From Nostoc carneum NIES-2107 (GTDB lineage Bacteria > Cyanobacteriota > Cyanobacteriia > Cyanobacteriales > Nostocaceae), in assembly GCA_002368155.1 (NCBI GenBank), contig AP018180.1, forward strand, positions 1,508,777 to 1,572,776: a stretch of 64,000 nt of DNA, in the 5' to 3' direction. Of this stretch, positions 8,335 to 17,337 are shown piece after piece (within the stretch, counting starts at the first letter, position 1; every line of letters begins with the position of its first letter). The position numbers and the translations under genes were made by a program. Below the pieces are notes generated by a model, which did not search any database, was not told where the DNA came from, and was given only the letters and a program-made list of their open reading frames with translations.

Positions 8335-11034
8335 TTACACTTCTACCTTGTGAAATCCGACATCACCATCGAAAAAATCCGGGGTGCTGTGATAGAGTGC
8401 GGCATCGATACGACAACCTTGATAGGCTAGAACATATAATTCTTTCAGGTCGTTCATTAGCGGATAGCGCGGGTTTGCGCCTGTGCATTGGTCGTCAAAT
8501 GCTTGTTCTGCCATTTCTTCCAGCTTGGCATAGAATTCTTGATCTTCATCTCCCAAGGCTTGTTTAATCGTGGCAGGAATATCAATTTGACGTTTGAGAT
8601 TCTCGATTTCCCTAATCAATAATTCCACTTTTTCATCGGCTGTATTGCCACCTAAGCGCAAGTGGTCAGCTATTTGAGCATACCTGTCCTTGGCATTAGG
8701 ATATTTGTATTGTGGGAATATTGCTTGCTTAAAGGGAATATCCGTAGCGTTGTAGCGGATGACGTGGGAAATCATCAAGGCGTTAGCGAGTCCGTGGGGA
8801 ACATGGAAGGTAGAACCGAGTTTGTGCGCCATTGAGTGACAAATACCCAAGAAGGCATTCGCAAAGGCCATACCTGCAATTGTGGCGGCGTAATGTACTT
8901 TTTCCCGCGCTTTCGGGTCGTTCGCACCATTTTTGTAAGCGCTTGGTAAATATTTGAACAATAGCCTGATAGCTTGTAGTGCCAAACCGTCGGTAAATTC
9001 GGTTGCCATTACTGATACGTAGGCTTCCAGTGCATGAGTTAACGCATCAATCCCACCGTATGCCGTCAGTTTTTTGGGCATATTTAACGTCAGTTCCGGA
9101 TCGGCGATCGCAATATTCGGAGTCAGGGCATAATCTGCTAAGGGGTATTTCACGCCGACTCTGTCATCTGTGACCACAGCAAAGGGTGTTACTTCTGAAC
9201 CAGTACCCGAAGTTGTGGGAATCGCCACCATGATGGCTTTTTGTCCCAAAGGCGGTAATTCATAAACCCGCTTGCGGATATCCATAAACCGCATCGCCAA
9301 GCCTTCAAACTCGACATCGGGATGTTCATACATCAACCACATGACTTTAGCTGCGTCCATTGGCGAACCGCCACCAATGGCAATAATTACATCTGGTTGA
9401 TAACTTCTGAGTAAGGCTAAACCTTTATTGACATTCGATAATGTAGGGTCAGGTTCAACATCATGAAATACGTCATGTCTCACGCCAATTTCGTCTAACA
9501 CCTGGGTAACTTTATCGACTATCCCTAAATCAAATAACGGTTTATCGGTAATGATAAAGGCTCGTTGTTTACCTACTAAGTCTCGTAAAGCTATAGGTAA
9601 ACAACCATATTTGAAATAGACTTTCGGTGGAATTCGGAACCACAACATATTTTGCCGACGTTGCGATACCGTTTTAATATTTACCAAGTGATGAGGTGTG
9701 ACGTTATCGGAAACTGTATTACCTCCCCAAGTACCACAACCTAAAGTTAAAGATGGGTCTAGCTTAAAGTTATATAAATCGCCAATTGCACCTTGAGAAG
9801 ATGGCGTATTAATTAGGACACGCCCGGTTTTCATCTTATTCTCAAAATAAGCAATGTCATCTAAATTTGCGGGGTTTGTATACAGTACTGATGTATGTCC
9901 TAGCCCACCAAATTCTATTAATTGTTCGGCTTTATCTACAGCTTCATGGAAGGTCGAGGCACGATACATAGCCAAAATTGGTGATAATTTCTCATAAGCA
10001 AAAGCTTCACCTGCTCCCACTGTATCAACTTCACCAATCAAGACTTTATAAATCTTCGGTGTTTGGAAATAATTATTCTCATTGTCATCATCGCTAGGCA
10101 GATTAATTCCAGCCAAACTCGCTAAATTCTGTACTGACTGTCCGACAATTGCTGGGTTTAATCTGCCATCTTTTAAAATCACATTACCCAGCTTTTGTTT
10201 TTCATCTTCATTGAGAAAATATGCACCCCGGCTGATAAATTCTTGTTTGACTTTTTCGTAAACATCATCAACCACAACAACTGATTGTTCTGAAGCACAA
10301 ATCATACCGTTGTCGAAGGTTTTACTTAATAAAATCGAACTAACAGCAGTTTGAATATGGGCGCTACTATCAATTACTGCTGGAGTATTACCAGCACCAA
10401 CACCTAACGATGGATTACCAGAAGAATAAGCAGCACGTACCATTCCCGGCCCGCCAGTGGCTAAAATTAATCTAATATCTGGATGCTGCATTAAAGCTTT
10501 AGATAAATCCACCGTTGGCTCATCAATCCAACCAATAATATCTTCTGGCGCACCTGCAGCAATTGCAGCTTTCAGGATAATTTTCGCTGCTTCTACAGTA
10601 CAATTTTTAGATTTTGGATGGGGCGAAAAAATAATAGCATTGCGAGTTTTTAAAGCAATTAACGCCTTAAAAATTGTTGTCGCAGTTGGATTAGTTACAG
10701 GGACAATTCCAGCAACAATCCCTACAGGTTCAGAAATCTTTTGAATCCCAAAAGTATGGTCTTCTTCTACAATTCCGCAGGTTTTTTCATGTTTATATTT
10801 GTTGTAGATAAATTCTGATGCAAAGTGATTTTTTATCACTTTATCTTCTACAATTCCCATACCTGTTTCTGCAACTGCCAATTTAGCTAGACGAATCCGT
10901 TCTGCGTTAGCAGCTAAGGCAGCTTTTTTAAAGATTAAATCTACTTGTTCTTGAGAGTAATTTGCATATTTGGCTTGTGCGGCTTTGACTCGTTGCACAA
11001 GGACTTCTAATTCTTCAATATTAGTGATTTGCAT
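8335..11034 (-). CDS. adhE: Bifunctional acetaldehyde/alcohol dehydrogenase AdhE
   Basis: Converts acetyl-CoA to acetaldehyde and then ethanol with two NADH, the ethanol branch of fermentation; in other bacteria it forms spirosome filaments. 899 residues, the normal length. Residues ~1-440 are a CoA-acylating aldehyde dehydrogenase with the catalytic cysteine in GMICASEQS (C247). Residues ~450-899 are an iron-containing alcohol dehydrogenase with the NAD-binding GGGSPMDAAK and the iron-site histidines in FLGICHSMAHKLGSTFHVPHG. The ATG start has AAGGAAG 6 nt upstream. It lies 80 bp downstream of pflA on the same strand, forming a pyruvate to acetyl-CoA plus formate to ethanol module with pflB. 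Confidence 0.96.
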   Translation of the reverse strand: MQITNIEELEVLVQRVKAAQAKYANYSQEQVDLIFKKAALAANAERIRLAKLAVAETGMGIVEDKVIKNHFASEFIYNKYKHEKTCGIVEEDHTFGIQKISEPVGIVAGIVPVTNPTATTIFKALIALKTRNAIIFSPHPKSKNCTVEAAKIILKAAIAAGAPEDIIGWIDEPTVDLSKALMQHPDIRLILATGGPGMVRAAYSSGNPSLGVGAGNTPAVIDSSAHIQTAVSSILLSKTFDNGMICASEQSVVVVDDVYEKVKQEFISRGAYFLNEDEKQKLGNVILKDGRLNPAIVGQSVQNLASLAGINLPSDDDNENNYFQTPKIYKVLIGEVDTVGAGEAFAYEKLSPILAMYRASTFHEAVDKAEQLIEFGGLGHTSVLYTNPANLDDIAYFENKMKTGRVLINTPSSQGAIGDLYNFKLDPSLTLGCGTWGGNTVSDNVTPHHLVNIKTVSQRRQNMLWFRIPPKVYFKYGCLPIALRDLVGKQRAFIITDKPLFDLGIVDKVTQVLDEIGVRHDVFHDVEPDPTLSNVNKGLALLRSYQPDVIIAIGGGSPMDAAKVMWLMYEHPDVEFEGLAMRFMDIRKRVYELPPLGQKAIMVAIPTTSGTGSEVTPFAVVTDDRVGVKYPLADYALTPNIAIADPELTLNMPKKLTAYGGIDALTHALEAYVSVMATEFTDGLALQAIRLLFKYLPSAYKNGANDPKAREKVHYAATIAGMAFANAFLGICHSMAHKLGSTFHVPHGLANALMISHVIRYNATDIPFKQAIFPQYKYPNAKDRYAQIADHLRLGGNTADEKVELLIREIENLKRQIDIPATIKQALGDEDQEFYAKLEEMAEQAFDDQCTGANPRYPLMNDLKELYVLAYQGCRIDAALYHSTPDFFDGDVGFHKVEV

Positions 11035-11114
11035 ATTTCTTCCTTTGGCAGAATTTTCTACAGAGATTGCACTCGTTCGGTTTCAACTAATCAAACTTCG
11101 TTCCATACAAGTAC

Positions 11115-11918
11115 TTAAATCGCAAAAATTTCTCTCCTGCGAAATATATCCAATGCTGCTTGTATTTGTTCTGGAGATGGTGGGGAAGTATTATTTAAGA
11201 GGTATTCATACCCTAATTCTTGCCATTTATATTCTCCCATTTTATGAAATGGCAAGACCTCTAACCTTTCAACATTATTGAAGGGAGCAATAAAATCCGC
11301 TAGTCCGGTCATATTTTCTCTATTATCAGTTAGACCTGGAACTAAAACAAATCGCATCCAAGTAGGCTTATTAATTTCATTTAGATATTGAGCAAAGGCT
11401 AATGTTGGTTCAATGTTACCACCTGTAACTCTAGTGTAAGTTGCTGGGTCAAATGATTTCATATCTAGCAAAACTAAATCTACAAATTCTAATACAGATT
11501 TAGCTGATGCTAAATTACAAAATCCTGAAGTATTTAACGCTGTGTGAATACCTAATTCTTGGCAACGTTTAAATATTTCTCGCACAAATCCAGCTTGCAT
11601 CAATGGTTCTCCGCCACTGATAGTTACACCCCCATGAGAATATCTCATATAAGATGTATATTTCTGAATTTCTATTACTAGTTCGTCAACGCTGACTTGC
11701 TTACCATTTTCTAGATAGCGGGAATCAACATTGCTGCAATAAAGGCAGCGCAGAGGACAACCAGATGTGAAAATTAAGAATCGAATACCAGGCCCGTCAA
11801 CTGCTGCACAACTTTCTATGGAATGGATGTAGCCGGAAGTAATTATTTCTGGCAATCTTTGATTATTTTCTATTGCGTGATTTTCATTTGAACAATTGGG
11901 AAATTTGAGATTGTGCAT
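11115..11918 (-). CDS. pflA: Pyruvate formate-lyase activating enzyme (radical SAM)
   Basis: Installs the glycyl radical on PflB using S-adenosylmethionine and a 4Fe-4S cluster. 267 residues. The cluster motif C-x3-C-x2-C is C54-C58-C61 in SGCPLRCLYCSN. The GGEP SAM-binding motif is seen in HGGVTISGGEPLMQAGF (~95-111), and further family signatures follow (DLVLLDMKSFD, VLVPGLTDN). The ATG is preceded by AGAAGG at a suitable distance. It lies between pflB and adhE on the same strand, supporting a common anaerobic function. An AGAAGG site and a 469-bp gap to pflB suggest it may have its own promoter. Confidence 0.95.
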   Translation of the reverse strand: MHNLKFPNCSNENHAIENNQRLPEIITSGYIHSIESCAAVDGPGIRFLIFTSGCPLRCLYCSNVDSRYLENGKQVSVDELVIEIQKYTSYMRYSHGGVTISGGEPLMQAGFVREIFKRCQELGIHTALNTSGFCNLASAKSVLEFVDLVLLDMKSFDPATYTRVTGGNIEPTLAFAQYLNEINKPTWMRFVLVPGLTDNRENMTGLADFIAPFNNVERLEVLPFHKMGEYKWQELGYEYLLNNTSPPSPEQIQAALDIFRRREIFAI

Positions 11919-12387
11919 AAGTTGTACCTTCTTTGAAATCAGCCATCGACCTGGCTTTTAACTCTTACTTTGAGTTATAGGTAACAAATGTGAGGAAGTT
12001 GTGGGGATATTTTGGTGTTAACAATTAATTTCAGAAAATAAATTTGCTTTTGTATGATCCCCATTCGATATGCATCAAAATAGGGAAACTTGAGGTTAAG
12101 TATAAGTTAAGGAATCATGATATTTAAATTTCTTGAGTAAGGAAATAAGGGCAGCAATATGCATACCATACAAGAGTTTGATAGCATTTGATTTGCACAT
12201 GAGATATGTTTGAGGGGTAGCAATTTTAAATTTAATGTTGTATAGGATTGCAAAAAAAAATATCCCCGATTTTTCTGAAAAGTTGGGGATATAATTATCT
12301 CTTTTTTGTAAGTGTTTAGACGCAACAATACGCTTTTTATGAGAGTAGAATCGCATCTAGATAGCTAGTTTTTCAGACTGCTGAACC
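11919..12387. other. pflB-pflA intergenic region
   Basis: 469 bp with no convincing gene. Overlapping short frames at 12096-12356 run through the pflB terminator and lack features. The rest, next to 11918, presumably contains the pflA-adhE promoter; I could not pick out an FNR-type or NtcA-type site. Confidence 0.4.
12252..12290 (-). terminator. Rho-independent terminator of pflB
   Basis: Read on the minus strand, the arms ATCCCCAACTTTTC and AAAATCGGGGAT pair around a short loop and are followed by a T-run of nine (the A-run at 12252-12260). It is about 100 bp after the pflB stop. A perfect relative of this hairpin is at 60315-60347. Confidence 0.8.
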
Positions 12388-14685
12388 TTAAAATCGTTCG
12401 TGGAATGTCCGCTGAATCACATCAAGTTGCTGTTCGCGGGACAATTTAATAAAGTTCACTGCATAACCAGAAACTCGAATAGTTAATTGCGGATATAACT
12501 CTGGATGTTCCATAGCATCCATCAACATTTCTCGCTGCAAGACGTTAACGTTGATTTGATGTCCGCCATCATGGAAATACCCATCAAGCATTCCCACGAG
12601 GTTGCTGATTTGATCAACTTCTAACTTACCCAAAGCAGATGGTACAACCGAGAAGGTATTGGAAATACCATCTTGCGCGTATTCGTAGGGAAGTTTAGCA
12701 ACTGATTCTAGAGAAGCAACTGCGCCTTTACTATCCCTTCCGTGCATCGGGTTAGCGCCAGGCGCGAAGGGTTCGCCGGCTTTTCTTCCATCAGGTGTGT
12801 TCCCTGTTTTCTTCCCATAGACAACGTTGGAGGTAATCGTCAGTACCGATTGTGTGGGTTTGGCTTGGCGATAAGTTGGATGTTTACGCAGTTCAGTCAT
12901 AAATTTGGTGACTAAATCCACGGCTATTTCATCAACTTGATTGTCGTTGTTACCATATTTAGGGAAATCGCCAGTAATTTCATAATCGACAGCTAATCCG
13001 GTTTCATTCCGCAAGACTTTGACTTTGGCGTATTTGATGGCGGATAAAGCATCTGTGACCACCGATAAACCTGCTATTCCGCAAGCCATTGTGCGTAAAA
13101 TATCCCTGTCGTGCAAGGCCATTTCAATGCGTTCGTAGCAGTATTTATCGTGCATGTAATGGATGACGTTAAGGGTATTGATATAAGCTTTTGCTAACCA
13201 CGCCATCATGATTTCTAACTGATCCCACACCTGTTGATAGTCTAGATATTCCGATGTGATTGGTGCGATCGCAGGTGCAACTTGTTCCCCTGATTTTTCA
13301 TCTCTACCGCCGTTGATGGCGTACAGCAAGCACTTAGCCAGATTGACTCGCGCACCGAAAAACTGCATCTGCTTCCCAACTCTCATTGCTGAGACACAAC
13401 AAGCGATCGCATAATCATCTCCCCAGTACAGGCGCATTAAATCGTCGTTTTCGTACTGTATAGAGCTAGTATCAATTGAAACTTTTGCACAATAACGTTT
13501 AAAGCTATCTGGCAAGCTTTCCGACCACAACACGGTTAAATTTGGTTCTGGTGCAGCACCTAAATTATACAAAGTATGCAGGATACGGAAACTATTTTTC
13601 GTCACCAAGGGCCTACCATCTTCACTGACACCACCCACACATTCCGTTACCCACGTGGGATCGCCAGAGAAGAGTTGATTGTAATCTGGTGTTCGCAAAA
13701 ATCTCACCATTCGTAGTTTCATTACGAAATGATCCATGAGTTCTTGCACTTCGGATTCGGTGATTGTCCCTTGTTGTAAGTCTCGTTCAAAGTAGATATC
13801 TAAGAACGTAGACACTCGTCCCAACGACATCGCCGCACCGTTTTGTTCTTTGACAGCTGCGAGGTAGCCAAAATATAGCCACTGCACAGCTGCTTTCGCT
13901 GTGGCTGCGGGTTGGCTAATATCAAACCCGTAGCTTGCAGCCATTGTCTTGAGTTCAAACAATGCTTTGATTTGTTCAGAAATTTCCTCACGTTGGCGAA
14001 TAGTCTCTTCGTTGATGACATCCAACTCTAAAGATTGCAGTTGTGCTTTTTTGTCTTCAATCAGAGCATCAACGCCATACAAAGCCACTCGTCGATAATC
14101 TCCAACAATTCTGCCCCGTCCGTAAGAATCAGGCAAGCCGGTAATGATCCCATAGTGACGACATAAGCGCATTTCGCGGGTATAAGCATCAAATACGCCA
14201 TCGTTATGAGTTTTGCGGTATTTGGTAAATATCTCTGCGGTTTTGGGATTAAGTTCGTAACCGTAAGCTTTTAGCGCATCTTTAACCACACGAATCCCGC
14301 CTAATGGCATAATTGCGCGTTTTAGCGGTTTATCAGTTTGCAATCCTACTACTTGTTCCAGTTCGCGGTTAATATAACCCGGTTGATGGGAGGTAATTGT
14401 CGAGACAACCTCTGTATCTGTATCGAGAATCCCCTTTTCGCGTTCAACTGACATTAAGTCCTTGACTTGATCCCAGAGTTTTTGAGTAGTTGGAGTTGTA
14501 CCTGCTAAAAAAGATTCATTACCATTGTAAAGAGTGTAATTGTTTTGGATGAAGTCGCGAACGTTGATTTCTTCGATCCATTTGCCACTGTTAAAGCCTT
14601 TCCATTGTGCCAACATCTTTGAGATGTCCCCCAGTTGATGAAGCTGATAATTGACTGCGGTATCTTTTGCGGGATAACGTAGCAC
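12388..14685 (-). CDS. pflB: Formate C-acetyltransferase (pyruvate formate-lyase)
   Basis: Cleaves pyruvate with CoA to acetyl-CoA and formate under anoxia; a glycyl-radical enzyme destroyed by oxygen. The active-site pair is C429-C430 in [13 protein letters not shown], and the radical glycine is G740 in [10 protein letters not shown], just before the C-terminus, as in the family. Substrate-binding [19 protein letters not shown] is near the N-terminus. The open frame begins at a GTG (14685) with no ribosome binding site. An ATG at 14616 (MLAQWKGF) would give a start close to that of the E. coli protein, so the true start is uncertain. It is followed by a terminator, then pflA and adhE. Confidence 0.95.
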   Translation of the reverse strand: MLRYPAKDTAVNYQLHQLGDISKMLAQWKGFNSGKWIEEINVRDFIQNNYTLYNGNESFLAGTTPTTQKLWDQVKDLMSVEREKGILDTDTEVVSTITSHQPGYINRELEQVVGLQTDKPLKRAIMPLGGIRVVKDALKAYGYELNPKTAEIFTKYRKTHNDGVFDAYTREMRLCRHYGIITGLPDSYGRGRIVGDYRRVALYGVDALIEDKKAQLQSLELDVINEETIRQREEISEQIKALFELKTMAASYGFDISQPAATAKAAVQWLYFGYLAAVKEQNGAAMSLGRVSTFLDIYFERDLQQGTITESEVQELMDHFVMKLRMVRFLRTPDYNQLFSGDPTWVTECVGGVSEDGRPLVTKNSFRILHTLYNLGAAPEPNLTVLWSESLPDSFKRYCAKVSIDTSSIQYENDDLMRLYWGDDYAIACCVSAMRVGKQMQFFGARVNLAKCLLYAINGGRDEKSGEQVAPAIAPITSEYLDYQQVWDQLEIMMAWLAKAYINTLNVIHYMHDKYCYERIEMALHDRDILRTMACGIAGLSVVTDALSAIKYAKVKVLRNETGLAVDYEITGDFPKYGNNDNQVDEIAVDLVTKFMTELRKHPTYRQAKPTQSVLTITSNVVYGKKTGNTPDGRKAGEPFAPGANPMHGRDSKGAVASLESVAKLPYEYAQDGISNTFSVVPSALGKLEVDQISNLVGMLDGYFHDGGHQINVNVLQREMLMDAMEHPELYPQLTIRVSGYAVNFIKLSREQQLDVIQRTFHERF

Positions 14686-15012
14686 ATTTGACTTTTATAT
14701 TAACAACACCTTTAGGAAAAAAAGAGGGTAAACACGTAAGAATGATGCAGTCTGTTCATATTGAAGAGAAAAGCCAGCAGGGTGCGTTAGCTAGCGGAAA
14801 GTACCGAAAATCTCGCATGGTGCGTTAGCCTACGGCGTAACGCACCCTACTCAAAGAAAATAAGTGTGAGTGAAATTTTCTGGCTTGTTTAGGGATAATT
14901 CGCTAATCTTCTTCTTTGAAAAATTTAGGATTATTTTATTTTTGAAATTCCCCAAAGTTACAGGTGGTAAATGGGTACATTAACTTCATGACATTCTGTG
15001 TAATGAAGGAAA
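14686..15012. promoter_or_regulatory. Divergent intergenic region, pflB / MoxR operon
   Basis: 327 bp between divergent transcripts, so it should contain both promoters; I cannot assign boxes with confidence. It contains the hairpin repeat GGTGCGTTAGCCTACGGCGT (and complement) at 14819-14846 plus a partial relative at about 14779. That repeat family also occurs at 29911, 60253 and 63412. Confidence 0.45.
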
Positions 15013-15975
15013 ATGGATAATCCTAACCTACAAACTCATCAATTGCCAAGCCAAGAAATTTATCAAAGAATTTTTAATAATATCCAAAAGGTGATCAAAG
15101 GGCAATCAACCGCAATTAGAAAATTGCTATCAGCCTTTGCTAGTGGTGGACACGTGCTACTAGAAGATTATCCGGGAACAGGTAAAACAACCTTAGCAAA
15201 AGCTCTTGCATACTCTGTAGATGTAGCTTTCAAGCGGATTCAATTTACACCAGATTTGTTGCCTTCGGATATTTTAGGCTTATCCATGCTTGATCCCAGC
15301 GAACGCACCTTTCATTTCCACGAAGGGCCGATTTTTGCTCATATTGTCTTGGCTGACGAAATTAACCGCGCTTCACCGCGTACCCAATCCGCACTACTAG
15401 AAGCTATGGCAGAGTTTCAAGTCAGTATTGATGGAAACTTGCGAAAACTGAAAGACCCCTTTTTTGTAATCGCTACTCAAAACCCTGTGGAATCTCGCGG
15501 TACTTACCCTCTTCCAGAAGCGCAAATGGATCGCTTTGCACTGCAGTTTAGTTTGGGGTATATATCCCCAGAAGATGAGGTGAATTTACTTTCTGACCAA
15601 ATTCAACAACACCCTATCGATACCATTCAACCTTGTGTTGATTTGCAAGACATCATGACTTTAAAGCAGCAAGTCAAACAAGTCCGTATTTCTCAAGAAT
15701 TAAAAACCTACCTTGTCGATATTGTTAATGCTACTCGCTCGGCTCCAGGGGTGCAATTAGGCGCTAGTCCGAGAGCGTCTATTGCTTTGATGAAAATTGC
15801 TCAAGCATTAGCCTTATTTGATGGCTATGAATTTGTCACACCAGAACATATCCAAGAACTAGCGGTATCTGTAATTGCTCACCGTTTAGTTATGGAACCA
15901 CAAGCACGTTTTTCTGGGAGAACCGCCACCAGTGTGGTGGAAGATATTCTCAAATCTGTTACAGTTCCAGTTTAA
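15013..15975 (+). CDS. MoxR-type AAA+ ATPase
   Basis: MoxR ATPases act as chaperones that mature or insert metal or membrane complexes, usually with a DUF58 partner. 320 residues. Walker A is in LLEDYPGTGKTTLAKAL (~50-66) and Walker B in VLADEINRASPRTQSALLEAM (~114-134). Sensor 1 is ATQNPVESRGTYPLPEAQMDRF (~155-176), the MoxR signature region. The C-terminal lid (~230-315) contains GASPRASIALMKIAQAL. It is the first gene of a three-gene operon with the DUF58 and transglutaminase genes, 12 bp and -4 bp apart. Confidence 0.93.
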   Translation: MDNPNLQTHQLPSQEIYQRIFNNIQKVIKGQSTAIRKLLSAFASGGHVLLEDYPGTGKTTLAKALAYSVDVAFKRIQFTPDLLPSDILGLSMLDPSERTFHFHEGPIFAHIVLADEINRASPRTQSALLEAMAEFQVSIDGNLRKLKDPFFVIATQNPVESRGTYPLPEAQMDRFALQFSLGYISPEDEVNLLSDQIQQHPIDTIQPCVDLQDIMTLKQQVKQVRISQELKTYLVDIVNATRSAPGVQLGASPRASIALMKIAQALALFDGYEFVTPEHIQELAVSVIAHRLVMEPQARFSGRTATSVVEDILKSVTVPV

Positions 15976-15987
15976 TAACAGTGAAAG

Positions 15988-17337
15988 ATGAAACTTTTTA
16001 TCTATCGTCTTTTCTATTTTAGTTATGGCATCCACCGCAAGTTAATTAGACGAGTTACTGTTAGCGGTATGTTGATTTCATTGCTAGTGATCGCAGCTGC
16101 TGTTACTGGGTCTAGTAATGAAAGTATGAACTATCAACTAGTGACTTTCTTATTATCAATTATCACCATTGCTATAGTTTATAGCTTGTTTTTTCGCTAT
16201 CGCTTTAGTGCTAATCGCCATCTACCTAGATTTGCAACTGCAGGTGTGAAACTCAATTACAAAATTGTCATTCATAACAAAAGCGATAAAATTCAAAAGG
16301 GACTAAAACTATTTGAAAATTGGGCCGATCCCCGCCCCAGTTTTAATGATTTTATAGCAACATCAACAACAGTTACAACTCGGCAACTGTCTTTAAATCA
16401 AGCTTTTGGATATGATAGATGGCTGTGGTTAATTGCTCGTCAGCAATGCGGTGTAGCTCTACCAATCAAGTTACCAGCCTTAGCACCTCATAGTAAAACA
16501 GAAATTATTGGTGAAATCATCCCTACTCACAGAGGGATAATGCGGCTAACTGGGATGACAGTAGCTAGACCCGATCCTTTTGGTTTATTTAATGCTTGTA
16601 AAACTATTTCTTTACCCCAATCTTTATTAATTTTACCTAGGTTATATCAACTGCCACCAATTCAACTTCCTGGCGTAAAAAAACATCAATCTGGTGGTGT
16701 GGCGTTAGCTTCTTCTGTAGGTGATTCAGAAGAATTTAGGTCATTGCGTGATTATCGTCCAGGAGATCCACTGCGAAAAATTCACTGGAAAAGCTGGGCG
16801 AAAGTGGGTAAGCCAATTGTTAAAGAAGAACAGGATGAGTTTTTTGTCAGACACGCTTTGATTTTAGATACATTTCAAAGCGTGAACTATAGCGAAATTT
16901 TAGAATCAGCAATCTCAATAGCTGCTTCATTAGCTTGTGAAGTGCAAACCCAAGAATCGTTATTAGATTTAATGTTTGTCGGTCATGAAGCTTATTGTTT
17001 TACCTTTGGTAGAGGACTCAGCCATACTGATAAAATGCTGGAAATTTTAGCATCTGTTGTTGCCTGTCGAGATAAATCTTTTGATGCAATTATTCCTGTA
17101 GTACTGGAGAAATTATCTTTATTGAGTGGCTGTATCTGTATCTTTCTCTGTTGGGATGAAGATAGAAAAAGATTAGTTAATTATCTCAAAACTATGGGTA
17201 TACATACTTTAGTTTTAATCGTTACAAATCAAGCAAGTGAATTAGATAACTCTGATTTAGCTTCAATGAACGACCAACTAGCAACCTTTCATGTTTTAAC
17301 TTTGGGCAATATACAAGAGGAACTAATGCATCTATGA
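15988..17337 (+). CDS. DUF58 domain protein
   Basis: 449 residues. Two membrane helices are near the N-terminus (GMLISLLVIAAAVTG and LVTFLLSIITIAIVYSLFF). The diagnostic DUF58 segment is EEFRSLRDYRPGDPLRKIHW near residues 248-267, leading into a von Willebrand A-like fold. DUF58 proteins are the usual partners of MoxR ATPases, and their molecular role is poorly known. The gene follows the MoxR gene by 12 bp and overlaps the transglutaminase start by 4 bp (ATGA), implying translational coupling. Confidence 0.9.
   Translation: MKLFIYRLFYFSYGIHRKLIRRVTVSGMLISLLVIAAAVTGSSNESMNYQLVTFLLSIITIAIVYSLFFRYRFSANRHLPRFATAGVKLNYKIVIHNKSDKIQKGLKLFENWADPRPSFNDFIATSTTVTTRQLSLNQAFGYDRWLWLIARQQCGVALPIKLPALAPHSKTEIIGEIIPTHRGIMRLTGMTVARPDPFGLFNACKTISLPQSLLILPRLYQLPPIQLPGVKKHQSGGVALASSVGDSEEFRSLRDYRPGDPLRKIHWKSWAKVGKPIVKEEQDEFFVRHALILDTFQSVNYSEILESAISIAASLACEVQTQESLLDLMFVGHEAYCFTFGRGLSHTDKMLEILASVVACRDKSFDAIIPVVLEKLSLLSGCICIFLCWDEDRKRLVNYLKTMGIHTLVLIVTNQASELDNSDLASMNDQLATFHVLTLGNIQEELMHL

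Noticed and set aside
12096-12356. Two overlapping minus-strand frames between pflB and pflA
   Set aside because: They pass through the pflB terminator and share no features; composition looks accidental.
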